From positions 28,703,841-28,767,840 of the forward strand of contig CM068583.1 of assembly GCA_035048485.1 (NCBI GenBank): a stretch of DNA of 64,000 nt. The letters run 5' to 3'. This DNA is from Pteria penguin (taxonomy: Eukaryota > Mollusca > Bivalvia > Pterioida > Pteriidae). Both the position numbers and the translations under genes were made by a program. This document shows, piece after piece, positions 10,690-22,684 of the stretch. The notes beneath the pieces were generated by a model, which had not been told where the DNA came from, did not search any database, and was given only the letters and a program-made list of their open reading frames with translations. Numbering within the stretch: the stretch's first letter is position 1; every line of letters starts with the position of its first letter.

Positions 10690-13408
10690 ATAGCCACGGG
10701 GTTTTGGTTCCAACGAGGATGACGAGTCCATCAGCTCTGAATATCTTCTAAATATCATTAAATAAATATTAGAACATGTATATGTTATAATAATGTACAC
10801 CATATGCGCATTCCACCGACTATGTCTCTTCAGTGATGCTCTTGGTCAAATGATGGAGTCTAATTATATATGAATATTTGAAGAGATTTGAGTTATTTAC
10901 CAAAGTGGTTGAAAAGTGAGTCAAAGACTCAGTCTAGGGAACAGAGCTATGCATGAGGGAGATATGCCTTAGTTTAGAGTGATTTTCAAAATTCCTTGAC
11001 TGGCAATTCTAGGTAAAGCACTGAAAATTAAACTTGTGATGCCCTCGGAAACTATACGTCCACCAGCAGTGATACCGATCTAGTATAATAAATATTAGAA
11101 CATACATACGTTATGATTTTGTGCACAAGATGCACATCTCTACAACTTATGTCTTTTCATTAAATGTACATGTCATTGCAAGATTAACTGCGATACCATA
11201 AGATGAACATATAGTAAAAACGGTCTGGAGTATTCCGATATTTGTGGTGGGAATGTTGTGGGATAAAATGCAGCAAATCCTCAACTGTGGTTGAGAATGA
11301 AGATTGCATGACTATGAGATTTTCTAATTATTGTTTTGACATGACGTCAAAATATGTCGTAACACGACAAATACCTGTAACTTAACCATAGGAGTATAGA
11401 CTAAAATAATATTCTTTATGTCAAGGAAAAATTTAATATTTCTTGAATGTATTTTCACTTTCATTATTCCAAAAATTTTGAACCAAATATGAAATTATAA
11501 TTTACTTTCTTAAAATTCTATTTTGTCATCATCCATACATTTTGCAGGAATAGAGAAAAAACCTGTGCAAAATAATCTTCCGTGTTGACTTGCATATACT
11601 ACCTTTTCGACTGTATTCATTCACCAAATTTCATCGAATTTATTTTTGTTAAAAATAAATGTTTTGAATAAATTTCTCTTATAAAAATGTGAAATTTTAT
11701 TTTTTAATTCATGAATTACTTGACTTAAAAATCTCTAGGTTATATTATATTCTGCAAGACTACATACGACGTCACTTTGTTTTTTTTTTATGAGATTCTT
11801 CCAAACCAGAAACTTTTATTGCATTTTTAAAAACTCTTTAAAATATATTCCCCAGGTTTCATCGATGTTCAATTTTTTTTTAATTTTCTCCCAAATTTGG
11901 CATTTTTCATTGATTTCAGGAAAAGAAAATGTGACTTAATAGTCTGTATATTAAAAAAGCTTTTATTACAAAAATAATTTCTGTTCCAAATACTTTGATA
12001 TCGGGCTAGAATTATGCTATTTTGACTAGTCTACGTTTTCATATTCACTCCATTTAAAGACACACTTTATATTACCATCATTGTAACATTTGCACATTTT
12101 GTATACAGTAAAATCAGTAACAATACGACCTGAGTATTCGTTAAAGTCGTTTACATTCATGCAAGTCACAAAATCAAAATCATTCTTAACTGTTAATATA
12201 AAATCGATCATACTTGTACCTAGATGGATCAAAGTGGTGCACCTGTCCTCCGAGTCACCTTCAACCAGATATATTGCGTATGTATCTCTCTCCCTATTAC
12301 TCTACTCTTACCAATCCGCATACCAGTATATATAAAAAATATCAATATGCGCCCAAAGCATTAGTTACAGTGACCTCTGAGTTGCTTCTTGTAAACACAT
12401 TATCAATGTCATGAAAAAACAGTTAATAGATAGTTAATTAAATTACTTTATAATACATCAAGTTTTATGTAATCTTCATCCATGTCAGTGCAGCTGTTCA
12501 GCAGTTCTTCAATATAAATAATGATGCAGCCATGTAAATCAATTTCATAAACATCGTAAAAAGTATAAAATCCATGAGGTAGATACATGTACGCATCACA
12601 CATATGCAAGTAAGTATTTTTACCATCTGAATTCACAATCTTAAACCATAAAATGCTACTGTATCGGCTACATTTTTGATGATTTCAAAATCACTAACTG
12701 ATAAAATCATAATTGTACAGAACAATGAGGTCACCTTCTTTGACTATCTGGCGGGGAAATGATACATATGAAAAGTCAGAAATGATAGAATCCGGCTCTA
12801 TATAATCAACTACATGTGTACTTGCCAGCATTAACCCCCACCCAACAAAAAAAAGGGAAAAGAAAGGGAAAAAACCAACATCGAAGTCCACAAAAGTGCT
12901 GTAAGAAGGCAGCATATCTTAGTTTACAGACAGTGCGATGTAGAAGTGATGTTGATTGTCCCGTCTCCATGTCCTCGCATGTATCCTGGTTACATAACTG
13001 AACGAAGTCTTACGACCTGACATGTACAATACATTATCACGAGACATGTATACATGTTTGACCCTTTCATCACCTGGGTAAGCCACCCACGTTGCTCGTT
13101 AATCTCGGCTGGAACGTGTTCGTTTACGTAGAGACTGGTACCCCGACACTCTCTGGAGCCGTGCCTGACCATTTAGCTGCTAGAAGTTCGCAATGTCTGA
13201 AATTGTTTCTCATGGACCTACTTTCATATTAACAATGCCGAACTTCAAAGCTTTGATGGTAGGTCGTCGACGTGTGATATTACCAATAGATAAATACACA
13301 TAACATCATGCTTGTTGCACTGAATCTAACACTGTCTCCATAATATCGACTCCGAGGTATTATCTTGGACATTTTTTTATTCTTACGAAGTAGAATTCAT
13401 AGTCTGTG
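10690..13408. other. Intergenic, nothing recognised
   Basis: 2.7 kb of AT-rich DNA ending at the insertion site of the BEL/Pao element. No gene, RNA or ordered repeat was recognised; short ORFs on both strands look random. Confidence 0.45.
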
Positions 13409-14193
13409 TGTTATGTTCTATGTTTGAAATGTTTTTGGGCGAGTAGTATCATCACGTTTTTAAGTAACTTCCTGTTGCCGCTTTGCAAATCAACACGCTA
13501 TTTTTGATTACTTTGGTCTGCTACAGTGTAAGTTTTCTGTCTTTTATACATTTGCATATCATTGTACTTTGTAATAATATTTGTAAGCATAAAATATATG
13601 CAAGATTGTGTTTAATGTTAAAACTCAAGTTTGTCGATTTTTCTACTAGACAACTCGCTTGATAGTTTTTCGTTCATTGATAATCATTGCATTAGCTCAC
13701 ATGGTAATTTGATAGAAACATTTTTTATTGTAAAGTTGTATCATGTCATGATATTTTTGGATATTGTTATGATCATTTCATGCATTTGTTGTATTTTCAG
13801 TCAATTGTCTATTATTGTTAAATCAAACTTTGATAAGCATTTCAAAGCAAATTTTTATGATCCCTTTATTTTATTTCAGCTTTTTACCACGCAAAGAGTG
13901 CATCACATAACTGCAACACGCATAAAGTGCATCGCATACTGCATCATTATCTATGCATGTTCCTGCATCTGCATTGGCATACATACATGTTCTTCGCCAT
14001 TCTCATCGGCAATTGTATTGTAACGTCATTACACGCAGTGCTATCATATATTGTTAACATTCATCGTCGTTTGTATTCACCATTTCTACATTGATCATCT
14101 CATCAATAAATATTGTGAATATTCTGACTGGATGTTGTTTGATGCATCATGGTTAACTGGCTGTGACGTTGTACCATTGACTACACCAGCACA
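13409..14193 (+). repeat. 5' LTR of the BEL/Pao element
   Basis: Begins TGTTATG and ends CAGCACA. Contains AATAAA at 14105-14110, a likely polyadenylation signal. The 130-codon ORF within it is duplicated exactly in the 3' LTR and is not regarded as a gene. Confidence 0.96.
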
Positions 14194-14213
14194 GTAAAAA
14201 GACTGTTCCCACC

Positions 14214-15122
14214 ATGGAAGACACACTTCCTTCAACATCGGATACGATACGTGATCCACACAAGCGCGTTCGAACTTCTACTCTAAAGCAATATAAGGAG
14301 TTCAAATCACGCGTTGACAAAATCAAACAAAACATCAGTGATCAATGGACGGTTGTAGAGTCGTATATCAAGTTCAGAGAAACAGATGATCCCTTTGCAA
14401 GGGAAACTGACCTTAAGCTACAAGCGCAGAAGTACATGGACCTAGTCAATCATTTCCTTGATTATCTTCATGACTGTTATACCTCTGAAAGTTTGGACCT
14501 ATATGACAAGGTTAAGAAGGATTAGACACTCAAACACGTTACAGTGCAAGAAGCTTTGCTTTGTCTAGAGCGTGCTAAGTCGAAACTTGAAACTGCTTCG
14601 CTACACACTCGCAGTGTTTTGGGTCCCTCATCTAATCACTCTGAGTCTCACCCCTCAATTCACTCTCACCACTCGAGTCGCTCTCACCGTTCGTCGGCAA
14701 GTGCAGAGGATAAACGAGCCAAAGCAGAAGCTGCGAGGGCTGCAATTGGTTTTCTAGATGAAGAGGCTACACTGAGAAAGAGAGCTCTTGATATCGAAAC
14801 TCAACTCCGCCGTGTGTCCCTGGAGAAGGAGGCTGCGATGGCCGAAGCTGAAGCAGATGTGTTAGACGGAAGTGTCACGCGGTCAGAGCTGGCTAAGCAT
14901 CACTTGGATGAACAACGCCGTATCAATGGTGTCACTGAACACTCAAACTTGAGAGCAGAAGCTCCTTCGTATGAACCGCTGCACTCATATTCCAGACAAC
15001 CACCATATAGGGCTCCGACTGATTTACAACAAAGTGCTCCGACCAATCAATCTAACGACTTTGTTACACTCATGTTAAAGAAAGAGTTATTGGCCAATCA
15101 ATTTTTTGCGATCAATGAATGA
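14214..15122 (+). pseudogene. BEL/Pao Gag N-terminal region, interrupted
   Basis: A reading frame starts at ATG 14214, 20 bases after the LTR. It is cut by an in-frame TAG at 14523-14525, continues open in the same frame to 15122, and ends in TGA. The product is charged and helix-prone, with a Ser/His-rich patch (about 14636-14700) and a long coiled-coil-like stretch rich in Ala/Glu/Lys/Arg (14700-14940), as in BEL Gag proteins. It overlaps the next ORF by 17 bases in another frame. The region where Gag sequence normally continues is short here, so a small deletion with loss of frame is likely, though a programmed shift is not excluded. Confidence 0.8.
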
Positions 15123-18100
15123 TATGCAGGTTGACGAAACCGACCAAATAGACCTTATGATTCGGTACCTTGGCAGTAAGTCAAAAGTTTTTGCACTTCG
15201 TATCCGAAATGCCAACCCGCATAATCCAGCTCGTGCACTTCAGTTAATATGGGAGAGACTGGATGAGTGTTACGGTACCACTGAAATGTTGGAGTCTGCC
15301 ATAAAATCTCGTTTGAATAACTTTCCCAAATTAACCTGGAAAGAGCCGAGGAAACTGTATGAGTTGGCTGATGTTTTGTCTGAAGTGGCATCACTTAAGG
15401 ATGACCCTGTAAATGCAACTCAATTTGCGTATTTTGACGCTGCGTCTGGCATAAAGCCAATCGTGTGTAAATTGCCACCACCACTACAAGAGAAGTGGAC
15501 AACAAGAGCAGCTAAGTACCAAACCGTGCATCGGGTAGTGTATCCACCGTTTTCCGAATTTCTATCGTTCGTGAAGGAAATGGCAAGGATTAAGAACAAT
15601 CCGTTTTTCATTTATGACGCGAATCCTGCTCCGGTCAGTAAGCCTAAATCTCAGAACGTGCAACAGATTGCCACCAAGAAAACTTCTACTGATGAGCCCG
15701 AATCGCAGCCCAATATCGTGTCATGTCCTTACCATGAGAGTTCAAATCACACTCTCAACCAGTGCCGTGCGTTTCGTTCCCTGGCGATCAACAAACGTCG
15801 TCAATACTTGCGGTCACATAAAATTTGTTTGAAGTGTTGTGAAGTGCATAGACATGACTTTAAAAAGTGCTCCAAGAAACCTACCTGTAGTGTTTGTCAG
15901 CAGGAACATCCTACTGCTCTTCACGAGGACAAACCTTTCCAAGATAATCGCTCTCCAGGAGTCGATAAAAAGTCTGCTCAGAGTGACAGCACCCCAGCTC
16001 CGCATGGCGGGGAGACACCCCAGAAGGATCAATTCTCTGAATCTGTGTCGTGCTGCACTGCCATCTGTGGTGAAGGATTTTCTGGCAAATCGTGTGCCAA
16101 AATACAGTTGGTTTGGATATACCCTAAAGATCATGAAGAACTTGCCTTCAAGACGTACGCTGTCATTGACGACCAAAGTACCAGTACTTTGGGTACCACA
16201 GAACTCTTCGATAAGCTCAATGTTGAAAGTAATTATTCCCCATATATTTTGTCTACATGCACAGGCAAAGTTAACACATGGGGGAGACGCTCTTTTGGAC
16301 TGGTCGTTGAATCGTTTGATAGGTCAGCCCGTCTTGACCTACCCATGGTTACGGAGTGTGAGTATATTCCTGAGAATCGCAGGGAGATACCTACACCAGA
16401 GATAACAAGAGCCTATCCACATCTCTCAAGCATAGAATTGCTCATACCACCGTTAGACCCGGAAACCAGAATCTCGTTATTGATCGGCCGAGATCTCTTG
16501 AGAGCCCATCACGTGCATGATCAACTCATTGGATCGGACCATGAACCATTTGCACAGAGATTGACACTGGGTTGGACTGTTATTGGAGAGTCTTGTTTAG
16601 GGAGGTATCACGCACCACCTACCGTTAATGTGTTGAAAACCCAACTTATGCCTAATGGTCGCCCTACCTACATGGAACCTTGTCAGAGTATTCTTCAGTT
16701 GAATCACGACCCGATTTTCGTGAAGACCATACATGACGAAAAGCCAGGTCTATCTGTAGAAGACCATCAGTTCTTAGATATAGTTGGAACCGGATTTCAC
16801 CGAGATGAAGAGGGATTTTGGACCTCACCTCTGCCTTTTCGACCAGGTAGACCTAAACTTGACAATAATTACCCTATGGCCTTCAAGCGTGCAAGAAACC
16901 TGCATACAAGTTTGCTGAAAGATTCTCTTAAGGCGTCACACTTCATTGAATTCATGCAAAAAATACTGAAGAACGGGCACGCAGAGAGAGCTCCTCTATT
17001 ACAAAATGAAGAAGAATGCTGGTTCCTGCCTATTTTTGCGGTATACAATTCTCAGAAACCAGGACAAGCGCGCGTAGTGTTCGATTCATCCGCCAAATTT
17101 AATGGCCTCTCGCTGAACGATGTTCTCTTGACAGGACCGGATCTTGTCAACAGCTTGCTGGGTGTCTTGATGAGATTTAGGAGAGAGCCTGTAGCTGTAC
17201 TTGCAGATATCCAACAGATGTTTTTTTGCTTCCGTGTCGAGCCTCGACATCGTAACTATCTACGTTTCCTTTGGCACGAGGACTCTGACTTAAGCAAGCC
17301 TCTGCTACAGTTCCGTATGTGCGTACACGTGTTTGGAAATCGACCTTCCCCTGCTGTCGCCACATATGGCTTACGACTCTGCGTTCAAGATGCTGATCCA
17401 AACGTTAAAGACTATGTTGAGAAGGATTTTTATGTGGATGACGCACTGGCATCTCTTTCGTCAGCAAGCAGTGCAATATCACTCGTTAAGGATGCGCAGA
17501 ACGTTCTGATGCAGAGAGGCAACATGCGATTGCATAAGATTGCGTCTAACGATCCAGAGGTAATGTCTGCCTTTCCCAATGAAGATCTTGCAAAGGACAT
17601 CAAGGACCTGGATTTACGTAAGGATTTACTTCCTGTACAAGCGAGTTTAGGCATAAAATGGGACCTAGGCAACGACTCCTTTTTATTTCGCTCTGCAAAG
17701 GAGAAACAACCGTTTACAAGACGAGGTATCCTCTCTACCATAAACAGCATCTACGATCCGCTCGGTTTCATGGCTCCAGTTGTGATTAAAGGTAAACTTC
17801 TTCTCAGAGATTTGATTCATGGAACAGTCGACTGGGACGAACCACTTCCAGAAGAGGCCTTTCAAGAATGGGATGGTCGGAGAAATTCATTACTGGACCT
17901 CTCTGACGTTAGAATACCGAGACCATACTTACCCGTGTCTTTCAGTGCTTGCAACCACAAGGAGGTTCATGTGTATTGCGACGCCTCCGAAAAGGCGATA
18001 GCTGCCGTTGCTTATTTGTGCAATTCTACGGAGCCCACACAAATGGGTTTCATTATGGGGAAAGCGAAAGTGGCACCTTTAAAAGGGCATACCATACCGC

Positions 18101-20040
18101 GACTTGAGCTCTGTTCTGCCGTTCTCGCAGTTGAAATAGCCAACATCATATCCCAACACTTGGGTATATCGTTGCAAGACTTTCGTTACCATAGTGACAG
18201 CAAAATCGTACTCGGGTACATATACAATACATTGCGTCGCTTTCACACGTACGTTTCAAATCGTGTCTCAAGAATCCACGCTTCATCGACCCCGGAACAA
18301 TGGCAATACGTACCTACGGAGAGGAATCCGGCAGACAACGGTACACGATCTCTTGAAGCTCTTGCAATGCAAGATAGTATATGGTTGCGCGGTCCAGCTC
18401 CCTCCGTCAATGAAGACACCGATGAGCGACCAGCTACTTATGAGATTTGCGATCCGGATTCTGACAAAGAGATCAGAGAATCAACTTGTCGCAAGACAGG
18501 CATTGAATCAGTCCTTGTACTTGGTACAGCCCGATTCCAACCGTTTAAACGCAGGAGTATTGTCGTTAATGCGATTGCGCTATTGAAACGTTTTGTGCGT
18601 CGTTGGAAATTACAGCGAAATAACAGTGAACAATCATCAGCAGCTTCTCTTAGTAGTATTGTGGACATTCGCAGGGAAGCTCACGGCTTAGTGCTTAAGG
18701 AAGTTCAGGCGGAAGCTTTCTACGATGAAATCGCTTGCCTTCGCTCTGGCAAGAAATTAGCTAAATCCAGTCGGATTGTGTCTCTGGATCCTTACTTAGA
18801 TGACGATGGATTCATTCGTGTCGGTGGACGTCTTGCCAAATCGCTTCTTCCGTTCGATTCTAAACATCCTATTCTCCTGCCAGGTCACAATCACATATCG
18901 GAGCTCTTGGTGAAACACTATCACGATAAAGTACTACACCAAGGCAGACACTTTACCGAGGGAGCCATCCGTTCAGCTGGTTTGTGGATAACCGGGTGTA
19001 AGCGACTCGTATCGAAAGTAATATCAGCATGCGTATCTTGTCGCAAGATGAGAGGTCGGTTTGCAACGCAAAAGATGGCTAACTTGCCAGCAGATCGTCT
19101 TGAGCCAGGACCCCCTTTTTCGAATGTAGGCGTTGATGCGTTTGGTCCTTACCAAATAGTGACCCGTAAGACTCGCGGGAGCAATGTGAACTCAAAGCGT
19201 TGGGGAATATTATTCACGTGCTTAGCGACCAGAGCCGTACATATCGAGTTAGTTGAAAGTATGAGCTCAGAAGCCTTTATAAACGCGTTGCGTCGATTTA
19301 TGGCTATTAGGGGACCAGTTAAGATTTTTCGATCTGACCGAGGCACGAACTTTGTTGGCGCCTTAGATGACCTCGGAATCAACCGTGTCAATGTTGAAGA
19401 CGAAACCGTGCAGGGATTCTTGATATCGTCGGCCACGAAGTGGATATTCAATCCTCCACATTCACCACATTACGGTGGAGCGTGGGAACGTTTGATTGGG
19501 GTAGTAAAGAGGATTCTTAACTCCGTGCTAGCTAATCAGAACAATCTTACACACGATGTGTTAAACACTCTTATTGCTGAAGTATCAGCAATTGTGAACG
19601 CTCGTCCGTTAACGTCAGTATCCACTGACCCAGATAATCCCACCGTATTATCGCCGTCTTTACTGCTTACCCAGAAGCTTCCAAATTATGATGTTGGAGA
19701 TTCTATCGGTTCCTTTAGTTCAAAGGATATGTTGAAGTCTGAGTGGAAACGCGTTCAAGGTTTAGCCAATGCTTTCTGGACTCGATGGCAATCCGAATAT
19801 CTGCACAACCTTCAACCGCGTCGGAAGTGGCAATCTGATGAACTGTCTATCTGTGAGGGAGACATTGTGCTTCTTAACGATCCGAATCTTCCGAGGAACC
19901 AGTGGCCTATGTCTCTTGTGATCAAAACATTCCTCAGTGAAGACAATCGCGTTCGTAAGCTACAATTGAGGACTCTTAATGATGGAAAGACACTTACCAG
20001 ACCTATTACTCAGATAGTACCTCTTGTTTCTATGTATTGA
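15106..20040 (+). CDS. BEL/Pao Gag(C-part)-Pol polyprotein
   Basis: A 1644-codon ORF in the retrotransposon. The Gag C-part opens it, with zinc-knuckle Cys/His clusters from about residue 207 (CPYH..., CLKCCEVHRH, CSVCQQEH). A retropepsin-like protease has an IDDQS active-site motif near 355. RT spans about 640-800 with YVDD at 776. RNase H begins with YCDASE near 957 and has RLEL downstream. The integrase has an HHCC finger (about 1263-1315) and catalytic D/D/E in VDAFGPY (1343), SDRGTNF (about 1410) and WERL (about 1461). A C-terminal domain of the kind found after BEL integrases closes it (about 1560-1640). The polyprotein performs reverse transcription and integration of the element. The frame is open throughout, in agreement with the young LTRs. 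The true start is unclear because it depends on the frame relation with Gag. Confidence 0.96.
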   Translation: MRSMNDMQVDETDQIDLMIRYLGSKSKVFALRIRNANPHNPARALQLIWERLDECYGTTEMLESAIKSRLNNFPKLTWKEPRKLYELADVLSEVASLKDDPVNATQFAYFDAASGIKPIVCKLPPPLQEKWTTRAAKYQTVHRVVYPPFSEFLSFVKEMARIKNNPFFIYDANPAPVSKPKSQNVQQIATKKTSTDEPESQPNIVSCPYHESSNHTLNQCRAFRSLAINKRRQYLRSHKICLKCCEVHRHDFKKCSKKPTCSVCQQEHPTALHEDKPFQDNRSPGVDKKSAQSDSTPAPHGGETPQKDQFSESVSCCTAICGEGFSGKSCAKIQLVWIYPKDHEELAFKTYAVIDDQSTSTLGTTELFDKLNVESNYSPYILSTCTGKVNTWGRRSFGLVVESFDRSARLDLPMVTECEYIPENRREIPTPEITRAYPHLSSIELLIPPLDPETRISLLIGRDLLRAHHVHDQLIGSDHEPFAQRLTLGWTVIGESCLGRYHAPPTVNVLKTQLMPNGRPTYMEPCQSILQLNHDPIFVKTIHDEKPGLSVEDHQFLDIVGTGFHRDEEGFWTSPLPFRPGRPKLDNNYPMAFKRARNLHTSLLKDSLKASHFIEFMQKILKNGHAERAPLLQNEEECWFLPIFAVYNSQKPGQARVVFDSSAKFNGLSLNDVLLTGPDLVNSLLGVLMRFRREPVAVLADIQQMFFCFRVEPRHRNYLRFLWHEDSDLSKPLLQFRMCVHVFGNRPSPAVATYGLRLCVQDADPNVKDYVEKDFYVDDALASLSSASSAISLVKDAQNVLMQRGNMRLHKIASNDPEVMSAFPNEDLAKDIKDLDLRKDLLPVQASLGIKWDLGNDSFLFRSAKEKQPFTRRGILSTINSIYDPLGFMAPVVIKGKLLLRDLIHGTVDWDEPLPEEAFQEWDGRRNSLLDLSDVRIPRPYLPVSFSACNHKEVHVYCDASEKAIAAVAYLCNSTEPTQMGFIMGKAKVAPLKGHTIPRLELCSAVLAVEIANIISQHLGISLQDFRYHSDSKIVLGYIYNTLRRFHTYVSNRVSRIHASSTPEQWQYVPTERNPADNGTRSLEALAMQDSIWLRGPAPSVNEDTDERPATYEICDPDSDKEIRESTCRKTGIESVLVLGTARFQPFKRRSIVVNAIALLKRFVRRWKLQRNNSEQSSAASLSSIVDIRREAHGLVLKEVQAEAFYDEIACLRSGKKLAKSSRIVSLDPYLDDDGFIRVGGRLAKSLLPFDSKHPILLPGHNHISELLVKHYHDKVLHQGRHFTEGAIRSAGLWITGCKRLVSKVISACVSCRKMRGRFATQKMANLPADRLEPGPPFSNVGVDAFGPYQIVTRKTRGSNVNSKRWGILFTCLATRAVHIELVESMSSEAFINALRRFMAIRGPVKIFRSDRGTNFVGALDDLGINRVNVEDETVQGFLISSATKWIFNPPHSPHYGGAWERLIGVVKRILNSVLANQNNLTHDVLNTLIAEVSAIVNARPLTSVSTDPDNPTVLSPSLLLTQKLPNYDVGDSIGSFSSKDMLKSEWKRVQGLANAFWTRWQSEYLHNLQPRRKWQSDELSICEGDIVLLNDPNLPRNQWPMSLVIKTFLSEDNRVRKLQLRTLNDGKTLTRPITQIVPLVSMY

Positions 20041-20207
20041 CATTCTGATCATATTTATAATTGTAAATCTGTGTTTATACTTCTCATACATGTAATTGTT
20101 TCCTCTTGTTAATATTAATCATTGACATGATTTTCCCTTAATTATTTATCACTTTCGCACATTTATTGATATTGTGAATTGTACTCAATTACAATTCAGG
20201 CGGGGAG

Positions 20208-20992
20208 TGTTATGTTCTATGTTTGAAATGTTTTTGGGCGAGTAGTATCATCACGTTTTTAAGTAACTTCCTGTTGCCGCTTTGCAAATCAACACGCTAT
20301 TTTTGATTACTTTGGTCTGCTACAGTGTAAGATTTCTGTCTTTTATACATTTGCATATCATTGTACTTTGTAATAATATTTGTAAGCATAAAATATATGC
20401 AAGATTGTGTTTAATGTTAAAACTCAAGTTTGTCGATTTTTCTACTAGACAACTCGCTTGATAGTTTTTCGTTCATTGATAATCATTGCATTAGCTCACA
20501 TGGTAATTTGATAGAAACATTTTTTATTGTAAAGTTGTATCATGTCATGATATTTTTGGATATTGTTATGATCATTTCATGCATTTGTTGTATTTTCAGT
20601 CAATTGTCTATTATTGTTAAATCAAACTTTGATAAGCATTTCAAAGCAAATTTTTATGATCCCTTTATTTTATTTCAGCTTTTTACCACGCAAAGAGTGC
20701 ATCACATAACTGCAACACGCATAAAGTGCATCGCATACTGCATCATTATCTATGCATGTTCCTGCATCTGCATTGGCATACATACATGTTCTTCGCCATT
20801 CTCATCGGCAATTGTATTGTAACGTCATTACACGCAGTGCTATCATATATTGTTAACATTCATCGTCGTTTGTATTCACCATTTCTACATTGATCATCTC
20901 ATCAATAAATATTGTGAATATTCTGACTGGATGTTGTTTGATGCATCATGGTTAACTGGCTGTGACGTTGTACCATTGACTACACCAGCACA
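20208..20992 (+). repeat. 3' LTR of the BEL/Pao element
   Basis: A copy of the 5' LTR at an offset of 6799 bp with a single difference noticed. It is preceded by the purine-rich primer AGGCGGGGAG and followed by the CTGTG duplication. AATAAA lies at 20904-20909. Confidence 0.96.
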
Positions 20993-20997
20993 CTGTG

Positions 20998-22684
20998 CTC
21001 TCCGAGAGCAATTAACAATCAGCATGTCAGTTTAATTTACATACAGATATATCGATGAGGGTTTGTCGATTAACAAACCTGTATTTAAAGGTCGCCTCAA
21101 CATCAAAGGAATATTAAAGGAACTCGTGATAAAAGATACTAGAAGCCCATCTTCTGCTTCATACCTCAATATACTCCCGTCAGTTAGTGATGACAATTCG
21201 TACGTTACTTCTCTTTACGACAGACGTGACGGTTTCAATTTCATAATTACCAATTTCCCTTTCCTGTGTAGCAACATAACTTCCTCTCCCGCATATGGTG
21301 TCTTCATTTCACATATTGTATGATATGCCAGGGCATGTTGTAAATACGAAGATTTCGTCCTGAGAGCGAGGCTTCTTGCCACGAATCTATTCTAACAAGG
21401 ATATATTTAGGAACGCTTAAAATTGTCACTGAGGAAGTTCTATGTTCGATATAGGGATCTAGTGCAATTTGAGATCCCCATTGTAAGAACAGACAAAAGG
21501 TTCAGTTACGTAAAAATCGATAATTTAGTTTTCAGAAGATGAACTAGGCGCAACATTAAGAACTGTGGTGGTATAAGTAGACGTGGCATATCTAAGCCGC
21601 GAAACGATTCTTGAAAACTCTGAGAGTGACTAACCAGAATTATAATCCATGAACACAAAAATAACATGCTGATTCTTTATATTTACATTACGAAATTCTT
21701 TTTAAATATTTTTCACATGAATTTTAATAAAATACGAAAGTAACTGGTGTCAAGTGACTATGTCACTGACAACAATGTACCACAGTGGACATTCACGGAT
21801 CCCTGAAATTCAGAGGAGAAACCAGGTGCCCGGGAGGAGTAAGCTTCTCCTGAATGGCTAACCACACCCGCCATGAATGCCCTTACATACAGAAACAAGT
21901 GTAACTCAACCCTGTATATATAAATGAATATGAACCAACACTGTGTAGAAAGAGTCATTGCACCATAGCATCGGGAGAGTATAATAATAACGCTTAAGTC
22001 AAACCCTCCGCGGGGAACTTTTCTACGGGCTCCACACTGCAAAGGGAATACGTGTGACATTGATGCAAAATACGAAATAAATAAAATTTCCCGCCCGATT
22101 TACATAAGTTCTCGCTTTTTAATGTGTATATTATTTAACAGATCTTGATTTTATTACTGAAAGGCTTCAAAATACTTATTTTCAATAAAATCCCCAATAG
22201 ATGCAAAATTCTAAGATTTATTTATCATAATGAATTAGTCAGTTACTAGGAAATTCAAGATGTAATGTGTGTAACGGAAGAAGTGGCATTTGTTGTCTGC
22301 AGTAGTACATGTACATATACAGTTTGTCGTCTCACATTATAAAATTAAAAGCGCAGCTTTCAAAGTTTGATCATGGCATGAAACCAAAGAAAAACTGCGA
22401 AAGGTAATTCTGTCAAATCACTTGCCCATGAATTAGATCAGTGATTTTGGTTTCGTGTAAATTTTTGAGCGTTTTCTATAAATAGTAGTACACGACCTAG
22501 CTAGGGCGTATTTAGGCAAGCTCCGCCCAATAAAATATTAATGCGCGTTTTCTGTTGTAATCCGGTCCAACAAGATTGATTAAAACATAACCCAGGTTAA
22601 CGGGCGTTTAACATAGGAAGTCAAATAATTATGTAAATATTATGAGAGAAGTTAAAAATTTTTTACCGTTCTATGTAAAATACA
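20998..22684. other. Intergenic, nothing recognised
   Basis: Single-copy-looking DNA between the BEL/Pao element and a LINE relic. Small ORFs lack motifs. Confidence 0.4.

Larger units (their letters stand above)
13409..20992 (+). mobile_element. BEL/Pao-type LTR retrotransposon, complete, recent insertion
   Basis: A 7584-bp element bounded by two 785-bp LTRs (13409-14193 and 20208-20992) and by a perfect 5-bp target duplication CTGTG (13404-13408 and 20993-20997). On reading the LTRs side by side I found one difference (T at 13533, A at 20332). The internal order is Gag, zinc-knuckle region, aspartic protease, RT, RNase H and integrase in one long ORF, which is the BEL/Pao order. A polypurine tract AGGCGGGGAG directly precedes the 3' LTR. 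I could not identify a primer-binding site with a clear tRNA complement after the 5' LTR. Gag has an in-frame stop and a frame change, so this copy may not act by itself. Confidence 0.97.

Noticed and set aside
13631..14023. 130-codon ORF, repeated exactly at 20430-20822
   Set aside because: It lies wholly in the LTRs of the BEL/Pao element; the repetition reflects LTR identity, and the sequence has no protein motif.
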